DNA of 8,673 nucleotides from an uncultured Porphyromonadaceae bacterium (lineage in GTDB: Bacteria; Bacteroidota; Bacteroidia; Bacteroidales; Muribaculaceae). The notes beneath the pieces were generated by a model. The model searched no databases, had not been told where the DNA came from, and worked only from the letters and a program-made list of their open reading frames with translations. Location: contig CAMWQF010000111.1 in assembly GCA_947176285.1 (NCBI GenBank), positions 1-8,673 on the forward strand. Direction: 5' to 3'. A program made the translations under genes and the position numbers. Shown in pieces: positions 6,170-8,673 of the stretch. Each line of letters begins with the position of its first letter. The stretch's first letter is position 1.

Positions 6170-6619
6170 TTATAAAAATCGTTTTATTGCTGTGGCTGTA
6201 TAATGATTGATAGGACTCTCGGAAGCCTCCAATTCATCGGCAATATCCTCTGCGAAGGGTAGCCGGCGCAGTAGCCGGAAAGCAAGGATGTCTGATTCTT
6301 CCCTTGATGTGGAGTCCTCAGCCCATTGCAAAGCCTCCTCTTTTGTAATCGATTCCGGTGGCATGATATGGCAGGCAAGAAGACGCGCTTCGCGACATTC
6401 CCTGTCGCTCCACAATGCTTGGGCTATGGATGCGGCTTCTTCTTTATCCTCAGGCGTAAACCTAAGGGCAATATCTTTTATTTGAGGAAGCTGGAGCCCG
6501 AAGATATACTTCTGCTCCAGCCCTCCTTTTCTTAGAATATCGGCTATCATGCCATTGCGCAATGCGAAAAACTCTTTGCGTATGGCAGCAATGATGCCCT
6601 CTTGTGTGGTTGCTCCCAT
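6170..6619 (-). CDS. Short AlkD-like HEAT-repeat protein (DNA alkylation repair family)
   Basis: This 149-aa cytoplasmic helical protein resembles the N-terminal part of DNA alkylation repair (AlkD-like, PF08713) proteins, whose full members of about 220-240 aa remove alkylated bases. Family-like features are KYIFGLQLPQIKDIA (37-51), the ALWSDRECREARLLACHIM helix pair (68-86) and ALQWAEDSTSREESDILAF (96-114). By rough alignment, Asp110 may match the catalytic Asp of Bacillus cereus AlkD, while the neighbouring catalytic Trp seems absent. The rest of the array is missing. The stop codon lies only 23 nt before the beta-galactosidase start, so no frameshifted remainder fits downstream. Its ATG abuts the DPP III stop codon (TAAATG), implying translational coupling. 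It may be a reduced but intact paralogue or a non-enzymatic HEAT scaffold. Repair activity should not be assumed. Confidence 0.78.
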   Translation of the reverse strand: MGATTQEGIIAAIRKEFFALRNGMIADILRKGGLEQKYIFGLQLPQIKDIALRFTPEDKEEAASIAQALWSDRECREARLLACHIMPPESITKEEALQWAEDSTSREESDILAFRLLRRLPFAEDIADELEASESPINHYTATAIKRFL

Positions 6620-6622
6620 TTA
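6617..6622 (-). promoter_or_regulatory. TAAATG stop-start junction (translational coupling)
   Basis: On the minus strand the DPP III stop TAA (6622-6620) is immediately followed by the ATG (6619-6617) of the AlkD-like gene, with no gap or overlap. A ribosome finishing DPP III could re-initiate directly. No Shine-Dalgarno sequence stands out in the end of the DPP III gene, so re-initiation is the likely means of expression. Confidence 0.7.
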
Positions 6623-8656
6623 TTTTCCAAGTGCTGAGTAGTTTTTGCTCAAGCGGAGCATTTGTTCGGGATAGCTTTCAGTGTAGGTGATCTTAACGTC
6701 GGTGATGTTGCCATCCTTATCATACTCAGGCACATAAACCGGATTCACAAATCCACGGTAAGGAGGGATGTCGAGAGTGGAGAATCTCTGAAGCACTTCC
6801 TTGTGGAGCTTAGGATCTACCTTGACCGCATATTTTTGGATAAGGGCATTCCCCGCTGCATAGTCACCGGTAGACTTGATGCGCTGAATCTCTTTCAATA
6901 GTTGTCCGAATAGATTGCGGAGTTCCTTGTAGTCGTTAATCTTGAGATAAGTTTTTCCACCTTTCTTTACTAATTCTGCAGCTTTTGATTTCTTCGCATG
7001 GTCGAGCACCCATGCAGCGATAAGTTGGCGGTCGCGCATATGTGCCTCCTCAATGTCATTTCCGGGCTCGATACGGTTGAGTTGCGTCATCAATCCGTTC
7101 ATCATCTGCTGATAATATTCGGCTTTATATGCTTCAGGATCATCAAGTATTCCTAATTCAATAAGTTTAGGGTCTGCCAGATAATAAAGGGCGAAAAGGT
7201 CGGCACGCGCTTCCTCAAGAGTTGATCCGTTTTCTTTCAGAGCGTCAGGGTCAGTGCCGGGAGCAAGTTGTCCGGAAGCATGCCCGAGACATTCATGCAA
7301 GTCGGTGTGGAGCATATCTGTCTGATAGAGATATTTGTCCATAAGTTCGCGTGTCGGTGCATCGATTACGAATTCTTCGCGGAAACCGTTGCCCTTGCTT
7401 GCTTCTGCGTATGCTTCGGTGATATTCTCGATTGTCACTGACTTGCTGCCGTGCTGAGCGCGGATCCAGTCTGCATTCGGAAGGTTGATGCCGATGGCGG
7501 TTGCCGGGTAAGCATCGCCGGCAAGCATCACTGCATTGATGGCTTTTGCTGAAATTCCTTTCACATGAGGTTTACGGTATTGAGGATCGATTGGAGCGTT
7601 GTCTTCAAACCATTGTGCATTCTCAGAAATTATCTTGGTGCGCTTTGTGCTCTCGCGGTTGCGGAAGTTGACATAGCTTTCCCAGCTTCCGGTCATACCA
7701 AGCGGGTCATTATAACTTTCGATGAAACCATTGACGAAGTCAACGTCGGAATTTGTATCTTCAGCCCAAAGTATGGAGTATTCATCAAATAGACGTAGGT
7801 CGCCGGTGATATAATAGTCTATTAGTTTGGTGATATAAGCACGCTGAGCATCGTTTTCCGCCACTCCTTTTGCCTTATCAAGCCAATAGATGATATTGCG
7901 GATAGCATCTCCATAAAGACCGTTGAGATAATACGTCTCTTCCACTACATTGCCATCTTTATCTTTAACGATTTTCGAGTTCAATCCATATGAAATTGGT
8001 GTTGGGTCGTTAGGCTTCTTTTTTGATGCAAAATATGCCTCTACTTCTGCTTGGGTGACGCCGTCATAAAGGTTGACACTTGAATTTGCGATTACATCTC
8101 CGGTAGAGTCAAGGCTCACTTTCTTGGGCATGTAAGTCGGGTCGAAGATGTATTTGGTGATTTCTGCAATGATTGCTTCGCGGTCTTTGTCATCTTTAGC
8201 ACCCACACAATGGTTGCACAGCCCTTTTACTCGTTCTTCAAAGAAAGCCTGTGAAAACTCCGGTTTGAATTTATCGTTGGAATAGTGATGATGAGGTCCG
8301 TTGCCAAACCATACTTGCTTCAGATATTTCTCAAAGCCTTTCCAGTCTGCTGAATTTTTATCGCCGTCATATTTCTGATATATCCTCTCCAGGATGCGGC
8401 GAAGTTTAAGGTTGTTGGCGCCATTCTGGTCCCAGATGATGTCGCGTCCCCATTGCGCAGCCTCCGACAGATAGTAGAGCATCTCTTTCTGCTGGAGAGA
8501 AAGTTTGTCAAAGCCCGGCACTTCATATCGAAGCACTTCAATATCTGCGAATCTGTCTACTTTATAATCAAAATTTGGATTTTCCTTTGCCATTGCTATC
8601 ATCGACCCAAGAAGCACAGCCCCTCCGGCCATCAAAGTCTTAATATTATTATTCAT
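6620..8656 (-). CDS. Dipeptidyl peptidase III (peptidase family M49), exported
   Basis: This 678-aa zinc exopeptidase of family M49 removes dipeptides from the N-termini of short peptides. The length agrees with the characterised Bacteroides thetaiotaomicron enzyme (about 675 aa). Residues 1-23 form a signal peptide with an A-M-A cleavage site and no lipobox cysteine, so a periplasmic location is likely. The zinc site is HECLGH (454-459) with EEARAD (481-486). His454, His459 and Glu482 are the expected ligands and Glu455 the catalytic base. HECLGH is the Bacteroidetes version of the HEXXGH motif. WFGNGPHHHYSNDKF (116-130) and GSWESYVNFR (323-332) are further family blocks. It is the first gene of a three-gene minus-strand operon with the AlkD-like and beta-galactosidase genes. 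The start at 8656 is supported by the signal peptide and an AGGA just upstream. The promoter lies beyond the window. Confidence 0.96.
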   Translation of the reverse strand: MNNNIKTLMAGGAVLLGSMIAMAKENPNFDYKVDRFADIEVLRYEVPGFDKLSLQQKEMLYYLSEAAQWGRDIIWDQNGANNLKLRRILERIYQKYDGDKNSADWKGFEKYLKQVWFGNGPHHHYSNDKFKPEFSQAFFEERVKGLCNHCVGAKDDKDREAIIAEITKYIFDPTYMPKKVSLDSTGDVIANSSVNLYDGVTQAEVEAYFASKKKPNDPTPISYGLNSKIVKDKDGNVVEETYYLNGLYGDAIRNIIYWLDKAKGVAENDAQRAYITKLIDYYITGDLRLFDEYSILWAEDTNSDVDFVNGFIESYNDPLGMTGSWESYVNFRNRESTKRTKIISENAQWFEDNAPIDPQYRKPHVKGISAKAINAVMLAGDAYPATAIGINLPNADWIRAQHGSKSVTIENITEAYAEASKGNGFREEFVIDAPTRELMDKYLYQTDMLHTDLHECLGHASGQLAPGTDPDALKENGSTLEEARADLFALYYLADPKLIELGILDDPEAYKAEYYQQMMNGLMTQLNRIEPGNDIEEAHMRDRQLIAAWVLDHAKKSKAAELVKKGGKTYLKINDYKELRNLFGQLLKEIQRIKSTGDYAAGNALIQKYAVKVDPKLHKEVLQRFSTLDIPPYRGFVNPVYVPEYDKDGNITDVKITYTESYPEQMLRLSKNYSALGK

Positions 8657-8660
8657 TATA

Positions 8661-8664
8661 TCCT
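8661..8664 (-). promoter_or_regulatory. Shine-Dalgarno-like AGGA before the DPP III gene
   Basis: Minus-strand AGGA sits 4 nt before the ATG at 8656. Most other starts in this window lack such a sequence, so this one helps fix the DPP III start. The spacing is a little short, and AT-rich leaders are the norm in this phylum, so its importance is uncertain. Confidence 0.4.
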
Positions 8665-8673
8665 ATATATGTC

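Overview
The window looks like an ordinary chromosomal stretch from a member of the Bacteroidales, possibly a Muribaculaceae- or Bacteroides-like gut bacterium. The evidence is a DUF4250 microprotein, a secreted C45-type Ntn hydrolase, a dipeptidyl peptidase III with the HECLGH zinc motif, a GH35 beta-galactosidase with a C-terminal discoidin-like domain, promoters of the Bacteroidetes TTTG / TAnnTTTG type, and few Shine-Dalgarno sequences. The genus is inference. No tRNA, rRNA, CRISPR array, insertion sequence or phage gene was seen.

Left part (1-2588). A minus-strand DUF4250 microprotein gene (208-387) is followed by an untranslated stretch and a rho-independent terminator (23-55). It diverges across 61 bp from a plus-strand gene for an exported penicillin-acylase/acyltransferase-like enzyme (449-1576). 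Next come a two-TM membrane protein of unknown function (1637-2116) and a hotdog-fold acyl-CoA thioesterase (2166-2588). Each of these three plus-strand genes has a Bacteroidetes-type promoter or promoter-like box very close to its start codon, which predicts very short 5' leaders.

Middle (2601-3749). dprA follows the thioesterase after 12 nt, probably in the same transcript. It meets the beta-galactosidase gene tail to tail across only 24 bp. That gap holds a short tandem heptamer array of the same family as one at the left edge of the window.

Right part (3747-8656, minus strand). A tight three-gene operon is transcribed right to left: periplasmic dipeptidyl peptidase III, then a short AlkD-like HEAT-repeat protein whose ATG directly follows the DPP III stop codon (TAAATG), then after 23 nt an exported GH35 beta-galactosidase. 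Two enzymes act on peptides and galactosides in the periplasm, while the middle protein is cytoplasmic and belongs to a DNA-repair fold family. This odd combination, and the shortened AlkD-like protein, are the parts most worth a second look. I did not find convincing evidence of a wholly new system.
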